64,000 bases of DNA from Pseudomonas turukhanskensis (GTDB lineage Bacteria; Pseudomonadota; Gammaproteobacteria; Pseudomonadales; Pseudomonadaceae), in NCBI RefSeq assembly GCF_027922365.1, contig NZ_BSFN01000001.1, forward strand, positions 791,994-855,993. Reading direction: 5' to 3'. Position numbers and translations under genes: made by a program. How positions within the stretch are numbered: position 1 is the first letter of the stretch; each line of letters starts with the position of its first letter. Below the pieces are notes generated by a model, which worked only from the letters and a program-made list of their open reading frames with translations, was not told the origin of the DNA and searched no databases. Below are positions 31,412 through 40,823 of this stretch, piece after piece.

Positions 31412-32485
31412 ATGCGCCGTATCGACACCATCGCCACCTGGGCTCAGGTGATAGTTCGCGCGCTGGAAGCCGAAGGCATTGCCAGCGCACCGCTGCTGCG
31501 TGAAGCCGGTATCGACCCGGCTACGCTGCACGACGCCAACCAGCGCATTGCCCAGGCCAATATGAGCGCGCTGTGGCGGGCGACGCTGCGCGTCACTGGC
31601 GATGAATGTTTTGGTTTGCGGGTGGCGCGCTGTGGCTATCCGACCGATTTCCACGGCTTGTCGTTTGCGATGCAAAGCAGCTTTACCCTGAGCGAGGCGC
31701 TGGAGCGCTCGATTCGCTATTGCGCGGTGATCAGTACCTCGGCGGATATGCAGATCCACCGCCTGCCGGGTGTTACACGCCTGGTGTACGGGCTGGCCGA
31801 AGGGGTGGTGGTGGAGCGCATTGCCACCGAGGCGTTTATCGCCAGCTCCGTGCAGTTCGCCCAGCAAACCTGGCGTGAGGCGGCGGTGATCAAGCGCGTA
31901 TGCCTCACGCGAGCCACGCCCGCCAACCCGGAACGCTGGGTGCAACTGTTGGGTTACCCGGTGACATTCGACGCCCCGGTTAACGCTATCGATTACGACA
32001 ACGCCTGGTTGCAGGCGCCGCTGCGCACCGGCAACAGCGAAGTGGCCCGAGGGCTGGACAGCGTGTTGACCGACTACCTGGAGCGCCAACGCCGCAGCAA
32101 TTTGCCCGAGCGCGTGCGCAGCGTGATTGTGCGTCAGTTGCCGCTGGGCGAAGTGCAGCAAAGCAAGGTCGCCGACGAGTTGGGCATGAGCGTACGCAAC
32201 CTGCACCGCCACCTGCACAAACACGCCAGCAGCTTCAAAGACCTACTCGACGAAAGCCGCCGGCAGCTGGCAATCACCTACCTGCGCCAGTCGCACTGCT
32301 CCATCAACGAAATCTGCTACCGCCTGGGCTTCAACGAGCCGAGCAGTTTCAACCGCGCGTTTCGCCGCTGGACCGGGTGCAGTCCCGGGCAGTGGCGGCG
32401 TGAGGAGTTGACGCAAAGCAGCGTGCCGGTCGCGCCCCAACGATTGACGCCAACGATGATGTCGCCGCTGGCGTTGGCGGTTTAA
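31412..32485 (+). CDS. AraC-family regulator (Arabinose-binding-like N domain, OruR/ArgR type)
   Basis: A 357-residue regulator. The N-terminal two thirds (about 20-215) resemble the AraC-binding-like PF12625 domain; the C-terminal HTH_18 (about 250-335) shows KVADELGMSVRNLHRHL and CSINEICYRLGFNEPSSFNRAFRRWTG as two helix-turn-helix motifs. I start at ATG 31412 behind GGGGGAG. It lies between the binding protein and the TonB receptor and is the obvious candidate controller of both; inducer unknown. Confidence 0.87.
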   Translation: MRRIDTIATWAQVIVRALEAEGIASAPLLREAGIDPATLHDANQRIAQANMSALWRATLRVTGDECFGLRVARCGYPTDFHGLSFAMQSSFTLSEALERSIRYCAVISTSADMQIHRLPGVTRLVYGLAEGVVVERIATEAFIASSVQFAQQTWREAAVIKRVCLTRATPANPERWVQLLGYPVTFDAPVNAIDYDNAWLQAPLRTGNSEVARGLDSVLTDYLERQRRSNLPERVRSVIVRQLPLGEVQQSKVADELGMSVRNLHRHLHKHASSFKDLLDESRRQLAITYLRQSHCSINEICYRLGFNEPSSFNRAFRRWTGCSPGQWRREELTQSSVPVAPQRLTPTMMSPLALAV

Positions 32486-32508
32486 ACGCTCGGTCTTGTG
32501 GGAATGGC

Positions 32509-32593
32509 GTAGAGCGGATATCGCCACCGGCGATATCCGCCGTTTCGCTGACCTGAGGCGGCGGATATCCGCTGTGCGGATATTCGCCCTACG
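32509..32593. repeat. Family 1 palindromic doublet
   Basis: Left hairpin GCGGATATCGCC-ACC-GGCGATATCCGC and right hairpin GGCGGATATCCGC-TGT-GCGGATATTCGCC, ends GTAGAGC and GCCCTAC. The left and right stems differ by paired exchanges (CGCC/GGCG against CCGC/GCGG). Confidence 0.8.
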
Positions 32594-32757
32594 CCTCTCC
32601 CCACGTCAGACAATAAACCCTGAGCACCTTGTCCATTTCGGACCATCACTTGTCCGCCAAAGCCCGTCCCAGCCGGTTCGCGCTCCTTACCATGCTTCTC
32701 AAGACCGAGATGCCGCGCCCGCCACAGGGCCTGCGCCGTTCTCTTCAAGGAGCTTGC

Positions 32758-35085
32758 ATGAACCGTTCACCCTACTGGCCGCAGTCGGCCCTCAAGCCGT
32801 TGACCCTGGCCGTGTTGCTGGCCTTGCCCGGCGTGGTGTTGGCCGATGAAACCGCCGCCCCCGCTGCCAGTGAAACCAGCGCCGAAGATGCGCCGAAGCT
32901 CAAAACAGTGGTGGTGACCGCCCGCCGTCGGGAAGAGGCGGCGCAGGACGTGCCCACGCCCATCACCACGCTCAGCGGCGCCAATCTGGAAACCCAGAAG
33001 GTCTACCGCATTCAGGACCTGCAACAGGCACTGCCCAGCGTGAACGTCGCCTACGTGCATGCGCGGGTTTCCAGCCTGGCGGTGCGCGGTATCGGCAACA
33101 ACCCGGCCAGTGACGGCCTGGAAGGCAGCGCCGGGGTGTACCTGGACAACGTTTATCTCGGTCGCCCAGGCATGGCCGCGTTCGACCTGCTCGACATCGA
33201 ACAGCTGGAATTACTGCGCGGACCGCAAGGCACCTTGTTCGGCAAGAACACCACCGCCGGCGTGCTGAACATCACCACCCGTGGCCCGACCTTTACTCCG
33301 GAAAGCACCTTTGAAGTGTCCGGTGGCGAGCGCGGGTATTTTCAGACCAAGGGCTCGGTCTCCGGCCCGCTGACCGACACCCTCGCCGGGCGGCTGTCGT
33401 TCTACCGCACCCGCGACGATGGCTACCTGGACAACGACTACGACAACCGCAAATTGCTCGGCGGCGAACGCGAAGGCCTGCGCGGCCAATTGCTGTTCAA
33501 GCCCAACGACGATTTCAGCCTGCGCTGGATCAACGAGTACAACGAAGAGAACTCCTCCAGCGGCAGCAGCGTGGTGTATGGCGCCGGCAAAACCTTCTGG
33601 GACCGCGCCACGCTGGTGGGCGCCAACCCGAAGATCGGGCGCAGCAATATCGACGGTCGGCAGAACGTCAGCGTGCACCAGAATGCGAGTTCGGTTGAAG
33701 CCAACTGGAATCTGAACGGCGGCTACACGCTGACCTCCATCAGCGCCTACCGCTACTGGCACTTCAACCCGGCGAACGATGCCGACCAGACCGAAAAGAA
33801 CGTAATCAAAGACTTCGGCTACGAAGTACATGACCGCCAGTTCTCCCAGGAAATCCGCCTGGCCTCGCCCAAGGGCGAAACTGTCGATTACGTGGTGGGT
33901 GCCTATGCCTTCAAGCAGGACCTGGGCAACCGCATCTTCACCGACCTGGGGCCATTGGCCGACCTCAACCTGATCGGCGCCAACCTCAACGCGCTGAACA
34001 ATATCTACACCGAAAGCCACGGCAAGGTGGATACCGAAAGCTACGCGCTGTTTGGCCAGGCCACCTGGCACCTGACCAACCGCCTGGACTTCACCGCCGG
34101 TATCCGCGGCACCTACGAAGAAAAAACCGCCAGCATCGAGCGTCTGGCGCCGGTGGGTGGCGGCACGGCGCTGGTGATTCCGGGCGTGGTTGACGGTAAC
34201 GCGATTCGCGATGCGCAGGTCGGCGCCTACGACAGCGGCGGTCTGGGCCTGCATAGCGCGGCACCGTCCGGTTTGCTGAGCCTGAGCTACCGCTTCACCG
34301 ACGACGTACTGGGTTATGCCTCCCTGTCCCACGGCGAAAAATCCGGCGGGGTTAACCTGGCCATCGCCTCGGCACCGACGCTCGGCGCAGACTCGCTGCT
34401 GGTCGGCCCCGAGCGTGCGAACGACGCGGAGTTGGGCATCAAAACGCAGCTTTTCAACGACCGCCTGCAATTCAATACCAACATCTTCTGGACTCAGGTA
34501 GACGGCTACCAAGCCACCACCTACTACCAGCCGCCTGGCTCGGCCGTAGGCTATCAACTGCTGACCAACGCCGGCACCGTGCGCTCGCGCGGGGTTGAAT
34601 TCGAGGCCTCGGTGTTGCCGGTGCGTGGCTTGACCATCAATGCCAACGGCTCGTTCAACGACGTGACGTACCTGGACTTCAAAGACGCCCCGTGCCCGGC
34701 CGAGGCGCCCGGCACCAGTTGCAACCTCAGCGGCGAACGCGTAGCCGGCGCCTCGCGCTGGATCGGCAACCTCAACGCCGAATACAAATTCCCCCTGGTG
34801 GACCGCTTCGAACCCTACGTAGCCGGCAGCTACAGCTACCGCTCCGAAGCCGAAGGCACGCTGGATAACTCCGATCTGGCGGAGATCGACGGCTACGCCC
34901 TGGCCAACTTCGTCACCGGCGTGCGTGTGGACTACGGCGACGGCCTGCTGGACGCCTCGCTGTGGGTTAAAAACGCCTTCGACAAAGAGTATTACCTGGC
35001 GGTCGGCACCGGCTCCAACGGCCTGTACACCGCATCCCTGGGCCAGCCGCGCACTGCCGGCGTCACCCTGCGCTACGACTTCTGA
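32758..35085 (+). CDS. TonB-dependent outer-membrane receptor
   Basis: A 775-residue receptor. Signal peptide about 1-31; TonB-box/plug region from about 50 (VVVTARRREEAAQDVP, LETQKVYRIQDLQQALPSV) to about 160; 22-strand barrel to the C-terminal aromatic LRYDF. This is the CirA/FyuA-like fold that takes up siderophores or other scarce substrates such as sulfur compounds. Context (binding protein upstream, flavin monooxygenase 7 bases downstream) argues for uptake of an organic substrate that is then oxidised rather than a siderophore. ATG 32758 has AAGGAG at 32747-32752. Confidence 0.88.
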   Translation: MNRSPYWPQSALKPLTLAVLLALPGVVLADETAAPAASETSAEDAPKLKTVVVTARRREEAAQDVPTPITTLSGANLETQKVYRIQDLQQALPSVNVAYVHARVSSLAVRGIGNNPASDGLEGSAGVYLDNVYLGRPGMAAFDLLDIEQLELLRGPQGTLFGKNTTAGVLNITTRGPTFTPESTFEVSGGERGYFQTKGSVSGPLTDTLAGRLSFYRTRDDGYLDNDYDNRKLLGGEREGLRGQLLFKPNDDFSLRWINEYNEENSSSGSSVVYGAGKTFWDRATLVGANPKIGRSNIDGRQNVSVHQNASSVEANWNLNGGYTLTSISAYRYWHFNPANDADQTEKNVIKDFGYEVHDRQFSQEIRLASPKGETVDYVVGAYAFKQDLGNRIFTDLGPLADLNLIGANLNALNNIYTESHGKVDTESYALFGQATWHLTNRLDFTAGIRGTYEEKTASIERLAPVGGGTALVIPGVVDGNAIRDAQVGAYDSGGLGLHSAAPSGLLSLSYRFTDDVLGYASLSHGEKSGGVNLAIASAPTLGADSLLVGPERANDAELGIKTQLFNDRLQFNTNIFWTQVDGYQATTYYQPPGSAVGYQLLTNAGTVRSRGVEFEASVLPVRGLTINANGSFNDVTYLDFKDAPCPAEAPGTSCNLSGERVAGASRWIGNLNAEYKFPLVDRFEPYVAGSYSYRSEAEGTLDNSDLAEIDGYALANFVTGVRVDYGDGLLDASLWVKNAFDKEYYLAVGTGSNGLYTASLGQPRTAGVTLRYDF

Positions 35086-35092
35086 GGTGCCC

Positions 35093-36421
35093 ATGAGCCA
35101 ACCCAAACACCTGACCCTCGGCGCCTTTCTGATGGGCAGCGGTCACCACCTGGCCGCCTGGCGCCACCCGCGTGCCTACTCCGACGGTGGGCTGAACTTC
35201 GCCCACTTCAAACGCCTGGCGCAGACCGCCGAGCGCGGCAAGTTCGACGCGATTTTCTTCGCCGACAACCTAGCCATGCTCGGCGACGGCGAGCTGGGCA
35301 AATACACCGCGTTGGGCGATGTCTTCGACCCGCTGGTGCTGCTCTCGGGCCTGGCCACGGTGACCGAACATATCGGCCTGATTTCCACCGTCTCCACTAG
35401 CTACAACGAGCCCTACCTGCTGGCACGCAAATTCGCCTCCCTCGACCACTTGAGCGGCGGCCGCGCCGGCTGGAACCTGGTGACCTCGGCGCTGGATCAG
35501 GAGGCGCAGAATTTTGGTCGCGACAAACACTTCGAGCACGACGACCGTTATGAGCGCGCCGAAGAGTTCATCGACGTGACCACCGGCTTGTGGGACAGCT
35601 GGGACGACGACGCCTTCGTACGCGACAAGGCCGCGGGCGTGTACTTCCACCCGGAGAAATTGCACACCCTCAACCACAAGGGCGAGCGCTACCAGGTACG
35701 CGGCCCGCTGAACATTCCGCGCTCGCCGCAAGGCTACCCGGTACTGATTCAGGCCGGCTCGTCCGAACCCGGCAAAGTGCTGGCTGCGCGCACGGCCGAA
35801 GTGGTGTTTACCGCGCAGCAGACCCTGGCCAATGCGCAGGCGTTTTACGCCGACCTCAAAGGCCGGTTGCCGCTGTATGGGCGCACGGCGGATCAGCTGA
35901 AAATCATGCCGGGCATTTCGCCGGTGATCGGCCACACGCAGAGCGAGGCGGAGGATAAATACGCCGAGCTGCAAGACCTGGTTGAGTCGCGTGTGGGGCT
36001 TGGGTTGTTGGCGGGCATGGCCGGTGGGTTTGATTTGTCGGAATACGACCTGGACGGACCCTTGCCGGAGTTGCCGGTGAGCAATGCGATGCAGAGTCGG
36101 CAGCATCTGTTTATCGACTTGGCGCGGCGGGAGAACCTGACGATTCGGCAGCTGTATTTGAAGATTGCCGGGGCGCGGGGGCATCACACGGCGGTGGGCA
36201 CGCCGGTGCAGATTGCCGATCTGCTGGAGGAGTGGTTTACCCAGGGCGGGGCGGATGGCTTCAACATCATGCCGCCGTTTTTGCCGGATGGGTTGGAGCT
36301 GTTTGTGGACTTGGTGGTGCCGCAATTGCAGAGGCGGGGGTTGTTTCGTACCGAGTACTCGGGGAGTACGTTGCGGGAGAATTTGGGGTTGAGGCGGCCG
36401 GTTAGTCGGTATGCCAGGTAG
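35093..36421 (+). CDS. LLM-class flavin-dependent monooxygenase, NtaA/SnaA/DszA family
   Basis: A 442-residue two-component monooxygenase that needs FMNH2 supplied by a separate reductase, which is not encoded here. N-terminal LTLGAFLMGSGHHLAAWRHP and FDAIFFADNLA and the SGGRAGWNLVTS segment are typical of the NtaA/SnaA/DszA/SoxA group, which oxidises nitrilotriacetate, dibenzothiophene sulfone and similar compounds. ATG 35093 lies 7 bases after the TonB receptor stop, so the two are probably one transcript. The last base of its TAG stop is the first base of the 842-bp inverted repeat. GC composition and codon use drift towards G-rich third positions in the last 400 bases. Confidence 0.87.
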   Translation: MSQPKHLTLGAFLMGSGHHLAAWRHPRAYSDGGLNFAHFKRLAQTAERGKFDAIFFADNLAMLGDGELGKYTALGDVFDPLVLLSGLATVTEHIGLISTVSTSYNEPYLLARKFASLDHLSGGRAGWNLVTSALDQEAQNFGRDKHFEHDDRYERAEEFIDVTTGLWDSWDDDAFVRDKAAGVYFHPEKLHTLNHKGERYQVRGPLNIPRSPQGYPVLIQAGSSEPGKVLAARTAEVVFTAQQTLANAQAFYADLKGRLPLYGRTADQLKIMPGISPVIGHTQSEAEDKYAELQDLVESRVGLGLLAGMAGGFDLSEYDLDGPLPELPVSNAMQSRQHLFIDLARRENLTIRQLYLKIAGARGHHTAVGTPVQIADLLEEWFTQGGADGFNIMPPFLPDGLELFVDLVVPQLQRRGLFRTEYSGSTLRENLGLRRPVSRYAR

Positions 36422-37262
36422 GGCAGCTGTTGTTGGCTTTGGAGGGGGCGGTGGTATTCATTACCGCGTGTGCTGGGGGTTTTTGTTTCGTGCCTTACGC
36501 GCGAGTCACTTTTGTCATTGCGACAAAAGTAACCAAAAACGCTAGCCCCCACCTTGGGTCTACGCTGCGCTCCGACTTCCCTCGTTACATCGCCGCTCCG
36601 GGGGCACGCCACGACGGGCCGTCCCTGGCCCATCGTGCCTCTCGCGGCATCCATGCCGCTCAACCCCCTCCACGACGACTCCACTCGGCCTGCGCTCAAG
36701 GGGCGGGTAGATCAAGATCAAAAGCGGTAGATCAAAAGCCCCTCACCCCAGCCCTCTCCCGCACGCGGGAGAGGGGGCAGATTCTCGTAGGAGCTAGCTT
36801 GCTGGCGAACCCTGGAAAAGGTGATTCGCGACCTGCGCTTGCAGGGTTCGCCAGCAAGCTGGCTCCTACGGAATCGAGACCAAACGTCACCCCTCGCCCG
36901 CTTGCGGGAGAGGGGCCGGGGGTGAGGGGCTTTTGATCTTGATCTACCGCTTGTGATCTACCCGCCCCTTGAGCGCCAGGCCGAGTGGAGTCGTTGCGTA
37001 AGGGGTCGTAGCGGCCGGGAGCCGCGCAGAGGGATGAGGGCCATGGATGGCCCTTCAGCCCGGCCCCTGGAGCGACGACGCAACGAGGGAACCCGAAGCG
37101 CAGCGTAGGGCCCAGGTAGGGGCGAGATTTTTTGGTTTCTTTTTTATGGTGCGGCATTCCGACGACTGGAAAAAGAAACTCGCGCGTAAGGCCCGAAACA
37201 AAACGCCCAGCACGCTTGGTAATAAAGACCTCCTCAAATTCCAAAGCAAACACCAAGCGCCC
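36421..37262. repeat. 842-bp imperfect inverted repeat with nested REP pair
   Basis: The left arm runs from GGGCAGCTGTTGTTGGC at 36421 and the right arm ends CCAAAGCAAACACCAAGCGCCC at 37262. Matching blocks, read inward on both strands, are TGCTGGG..GTTTTxGTTTCG, GCCTTACGCGCGAGT, CTACGCTGCG, CTTCCCTCGTT, CGACTCCACTCGGCCTG, GCTCAAGGGGCGGGTAGATCA and AAAGCCCCTCACCCC. A GTAGGAGC REP pair (36787-36869) sits at the centre. No gene is convincing here; short open frames on both strands translate into similar peptides only because the arms are homologous. Confidence 0.8.
36787..36869. repeat. GTAGGAGC-type REP pair at centre of the large inverted repeat
   Basis: GTAGGAGCTAGCTTGCTGGCGAA at the left is mirrored by TTCGCCAGCAAGCTGGCTCCTAC at the right, the classic inverted REP doublet of fluorescent pseudomonads. 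Confidence 0.8.
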
Positions 37263-37312
37263 TCTTTACGTGCGATCCTCTGCCCCACACATCGCCAACA
37301 GCGCGATTTTGG

Positions 37313-37347
37313 TGCCGGGGCCCGGCAACCGGTGCCCAATACACCGG
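37313..37347. promoter_or_regulatory. Paired palindromes upstream of the sigma-54 site
   Basis: TGCCGGG-G-CCCGGCA (37313-37327) is a perfect 15-base palindrome and CCGGTG-N7-CACCGG (37329-37347) a perfect inverted repeat. They lie 12-46 bases before the -24 element and could be activator or regulator sites; no factor is identified. Confidence 0.4.
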
Positions 37348-37358
37348 CCTGCCCCCGG

Positions 37359-37374
37359 CTGGCATAAGTCTTGC
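37359..37374 (+). promoter_or_regulatory. Sigma-54 promoter candidate for the transglutaminase operon
   Basis: CTGGCATAAGTCTTGC has GG at -24 and GC at -12 with the required 10 bases between them and matches TGGCAC-N5-TTGC except for one position. It is 38 bases upstream of the GTG start at 37413. Confidence 0.6.
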
Positions 37375-37412
37375 GCGGTTCATAGCCCGCCAAGGCTCGC
37401 AGGAGGCACGCC

Positions 37413-40400
37413 GTGTCGATTCATGTCGCATTGCACCACGTAACGCACTACCGCTACGACCGCGCGGTCGATCTGGGCCCGCAGATTGTGCGCTTACGCC
37501 CGGCCGCCCACAGCCGCACGCGGGTGCTGTCCTATGCGCTGAAAGTGCTGCCGGAAAAGCATTTCATCAATTGGCAACAAGACCCCCAGGGCAATTACCT
37601 GGCCCGTCTGGTGTTCCCGGAAAAAACCACCGAGCTGCGTATCGAGGTGGATCTGGTCGCCGAAATGGCGGTGTTCAACCCGTTCGATTTCTTTCTCGAG
37701 CCCTACGCGGAAAAAATTCCCTTCGCCTATTCGGCCGATGAAAAACGCGAGCTGACGCCGTACCTGGCCACCCTTGAACCCACCAAGAAGTTCGACGCCT
37801 ACGTCGCCAGCATCGAGCGCAAGCCGCTGCCGACCATCGATTTTCTGGTGGCCCTCAACCAGCGCCTGAGCCAGGACATCAGCTACCTGATCCGCATGGA
37901 GCCGGGCGTGCAAACCCCCGAGCAAACCCTGGTCAACGCCTCCGGCTCGTGCCGCGATTCGGCCTGGTTGCTGGTGCAGATTCTGCGCAGCCTGGGCCTC
38001 GCCGCGCGCTTTGTGTCCGGCTACCTGATTCAACTGACCGCCGACGTCAAAGCCCTCGACGGCCCCAGCGGCACCACGGTCGATTTCACTGACCTGCACG
38101 CCTGGTGCGAGGTGTATTTGCCGGGCGCCGGTTGGGTGGGGCTGGACCCCACTTCCGGGCTGTTTGCCGGCGAAGGCCATATCCCGCTGGCGTGCAGCCC
38201 CGAGCCGTCGTCGGCAGCGCCTATCAGTGGCGTGGTTGAGCCGTGCGAGGCGCAGTTCACCCACGAGATGTCGGTGGAGCGCATCTGGGAAGCGCCGCGC
38301 GTCACCAAGCCTTACACCGATGAGCAATGGCTGGAGATCGAGCGTCTCGGTCGGCAGATTGATAACGACCTGATTTCCGGCGACGTGCGCCTGACCATGG
38401 GCGGCGAACCGACGTTTGTGTCCATCGATGACCCCGACGGTGCCGAGTGGAATACCGATGCGCTGGGCGACAACAAGCGCAAGCTTTCGGCTGAACTTTA
38501 CCAGCGCATGCGCAAGCGTTACGCACCCAAGGGCCTGGTGCATTTCGGCCAGGGCAAGTGGTACCCCGGCGAGCAGTTGCCGCGCTGGTCGCTGAACTGT
38601 TTCTGGCGCCATGACGGTGAGCCGATCTGGCACAACCCGGCGCTGATTGCCGATGAAAACGAAAGCTACAACGCTGACGGCAAACTCGCCGGTCTTTTCC
38701 TGGCCAGCGTTGCCGAGCGTTTGCAGCTCAACACCGAATTCGTGTTTCCGGCCTACGAAGACAATTTCTACTACCTCTGGCGCGAGGGCGCGTTGCCGAA
38801 AAACGTCAGCGCCGAAGACCCGCGTCTGGACGACGAAATGGAGCGTGCACGGCTGCGCAAAGTTTTTGCTCAGGGGCTGGATAAAGTGGTCGGTCAGGTG
38901 CTGCCACTGGCGCGCACGGCGGCCAACGATGCCTGGCAAAGCGGGCGTTGGTACCTGCGTGACGAGCATTGCCGGCTGGTGCCGGGCGACTCGGCCATGG
39001 GCTATCGCTTGCCGCTGGCCTCGCAGCCGTGGGTAAAGGCGGCCGAATTTCCGTTTGTGCATGCGCAAGACCCTAACCAGAGCTTTGCCGAATTGCCGCC
39101 CAGCGACGCCTTGCGCGGGCTGCCGGTGGAGCGTGGCGAAACTCCGGCCAAGAGCGAGGAGCGTGAGCCGAAGCTGGATGAGTCGGCCTCCTGGCTGACC
39201 CGCACGGCGCTGTGTGCCGAGGCGCGGGAGGGGCGCCTGTATCTGTTTATGCCGCCGCTGGCCGAGCTTGAGGATTACCTGGCGCTGGTCAGCGTGATCG
39301 AGGCGTGTGCCGAGGAGTTGCATTGCCCGGTGTTGCTCGAAGGTTACGAGCCGCCCAGCGATCCGCGCCTTGGCAATTTCCGCGTCACGCCAGACCCGGG
39401 CGTGATCGAAGTGAACGTGCAGCCGTCGTCGAGCTGGGACCAGTTGGTGGAGCGCACCGAGTTTCTTTATGAGGAGGCGCGGCAAACCCGCCTGACCACC
39501 GAGAAGTTCATGATCGATGGCCGCCACACGGGCACCGGCGGCGGTAACCATTTTGTGCTCGGTGGCGCCACGCCAGCCGACTCGCCGTTTCTACGCCGCC
39601 CCGATCTGCTGCGCAGCCTGATCAGCTATTGGCACAATCACCCCTCGCTGTCGTACCTGTTTTCCGGGCTGTTTATCGGCCCGACATCGCAGGCGCCGCG
39701 CATCGACGAAGCGCGCAATGACTCGCTGTACGAACTGGAAATCGCCTTCTCGCAAATGCCGGCGCCAGGCGAGCAATGCCCGCCGTGGATCGTCGACCGT
39801 TTGCTGCGCAATTTGCTGATCGACGTGACCGGCAACACCCACCGCGCCGAGTTCTGCATCGACAAACTCTATTCGCCGGACAGCGCCAGTGGCCGCCTTG
39901 GTTTGCTGGAGCTGCGCGGTTTTGAAATGCCACCCCATGCGCGCATGAGCCTGACCCAGCAACTGCTGCTGCGCGCGCTGGTGGCGCGTTTCTGGCGTGA
40001 GCCGTATGCGCCGCCGAAGTTGGCGCGCTGGGGCACCGAACTGCATGACCGCTTCCTGCTGCCGCACTTTATTGAGCAGGACTTCGCCGACGTGATCGTC
40101 GAGCTGAACAACGCCGGTTACCCCCTGCGCGCCGAGTGGTTCGATGCGCACCTGGAATTCCGCTTCCCGAAAATTGGCGATTACGCCGTGGCCGGTATCG
40201 AGCTGGAATTGCGCCAGGCGCTGGAGCCTTGGCATGTGTTGGGCGAGGAGGGCGGTGGCGGCGGCACGGTGCGCTATGTCGACTCGTCGCTTGAACGGGT
40301 GCAGGTCAAGCTCAACGGCTTGCCGCCGCAGCGCTATATGCTCACCTGCAATGGGGTGCCGGTGCCGTTGCAGCCCACCGGGCGGGTGGGCGAGTTTGTC

Positions 40401-40709
40401 GCCGGCGTGCGCTTTCGCGCGTGGCAGCCGTACAACGCGTTGCAGCCCACCATCGGTGTGCATGCGCCGCTGATTTTCGACCTGCTCGATACCTGGATGC
40501 AGCGTTCGCTGGGCGGTTGCCAGTATCATGTCGCCCACCCCGGCGGGCGCAATTACGAGACGCTGCCGGTGAATGCCAACGAAGCTGAAAGCCGGCGCAT
40601 GGCGCGGTTTTTTCGGTTGGGGCACAACCCTGGCCAGCTCGCTGTACCGCAGCTGCAGATTAACGATGAGCTGCCGATGACCCTGGATCTACGTCTGCAC
40701 CGCCGCTGA
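37413..40709 (+). CDS. Transglutaminase-like / DUF2126 fusion protein
   Basis: Large cytosolic protein of 1098 residues. The N-terminal part is the bacterial transglutaminase-like N domain (about 1-80); a papain-like transglutaminase core follows with Cys in GSCRDSAW (about 178), His in LHAWCEV (about 228) and Asp in LDPTSG (about 246); the remaining 800 residues are DUF2126. The family is always found with COG2307/COG2308 proteins, and computational work on amidoligases proposes that these clusters make or break peptide or amide bonds on an unknown substrate. The start is GTG with AGGAGG at 37401-37406. The next gene starts 114 bases downstream. Confidence 0.85.
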   Translation: MSIHVALHHVTHYRYDRAVDLGPQIVRLRPAAHSRTRVLSYALKVLPEKHFINWQQDPQGNYLARLVFPEKTTELRIEVDLVAEMAVFNPFDFFLEPYAEKIPFAYSADEKRELTPYLATLEPTKKFDAYVASIERKPLPTIDFLVALNQRLSQDISYLIRMEPGVQTPEQTLVNASGSCRDSAWLLVQILRSLGLAARFVSGYLIQLTADVKALDGPSGTTVDFTDLHAWCEVYLPGAGWVGLDPTSGLFAGEGHIPLACSPEPSSAAPISGVVEPCEAQFTHEMSVERIWEAPRVTKPYTDEQWLEIERLGRQIDNDLISGDVRLTMGGEPTFVSIDDPDGAEWNTDALGDNKRKLSAELYQRMRKRYAPKGLVHFGQGKWYPGEQLPRWSLNCFWRHDGEPIWHNPALIADENESYNADGKLAGLFLASVAERLQLNTEFVFPAYEDNFYYLWREGALPKNVSAEDPRLDDEMERARLRKVFAQGLDKVVGQVLPLARTAANDAWQSGRWYLRDEHCRLVPGDSAMGYRLPLASQPWVKAAEFPFVHAQDPNQSFAELPPSDALRGLPVERGETPAKSEEREPKLDESASWLTRTALCAEAREGRLYLFMPPLAELEDYLALVSVIEACAEELHCPVLLEGYEPPSDPRLGNFRVTPDPGVIEVNVQPSSSWDQLVERTEFLYEEARQTRLTTEKFMIDGRHTGTGGGNHFVLGGATPADSPFLRRPDLLRSLISYWHNHPSLSYLFSGLFIGPTSQAPRIDEARNDSLYELEIAFSQMPAPGEQCPPWIVDRLLRNLLIDVTGNTHRAEFCIDKLYSPDSASGRLGLLELRGFEMPPHARMSLTQQLLLRALVARFWREPYAPPKLARWGTELHDRFLLPHFIEQDFADVIVELNNAGYPLRAEWFDAHLEFRFPKIGDYAVAGIELELRQALEPWHVLGEEGGGGGTVRYVDSSLERVQVKLNGLPPQRYMLTCNGVPVPLQPTGRVGEFVAGVRFRAWQPYNALQPTIGVHAPLIFDLLDTWMQRSLGGCQYHVAHPGGRNYETLPVNANEAESRRMARFFRLGHNPGQLAVPQLQINDELPMTLDLRLHRR

Positions 40710-40823
40710 GTGAAGACCTTGCGCCACCCCATGTAGGTGGCGTTCCACGGGTGATATCCGTGGTCTGCGCTACGCTGTTTTTGCGGTTTTCTGTGATTGT
40801 TTCTGTCGTCTGCCGAGCGTTAC

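Noticed and set aside
36430..36936. Open frame of 168 residues, and a 174-residue frame on the opposite strand at 36732-37256
   Set aside because: Both lie in the arms of the 842-bp inverted repeat; their peptides look alike only because the DNA is repeated. No domain or ribosome site supports them.
40735..40772. Further copy of a GTAGG-type repeat before the ATP-grasp gene
   Set aside because: GTAGGTGGCGTTCCACGGGTGATATCCGTGG shares only a few bases with family 1; I count it as unproven.
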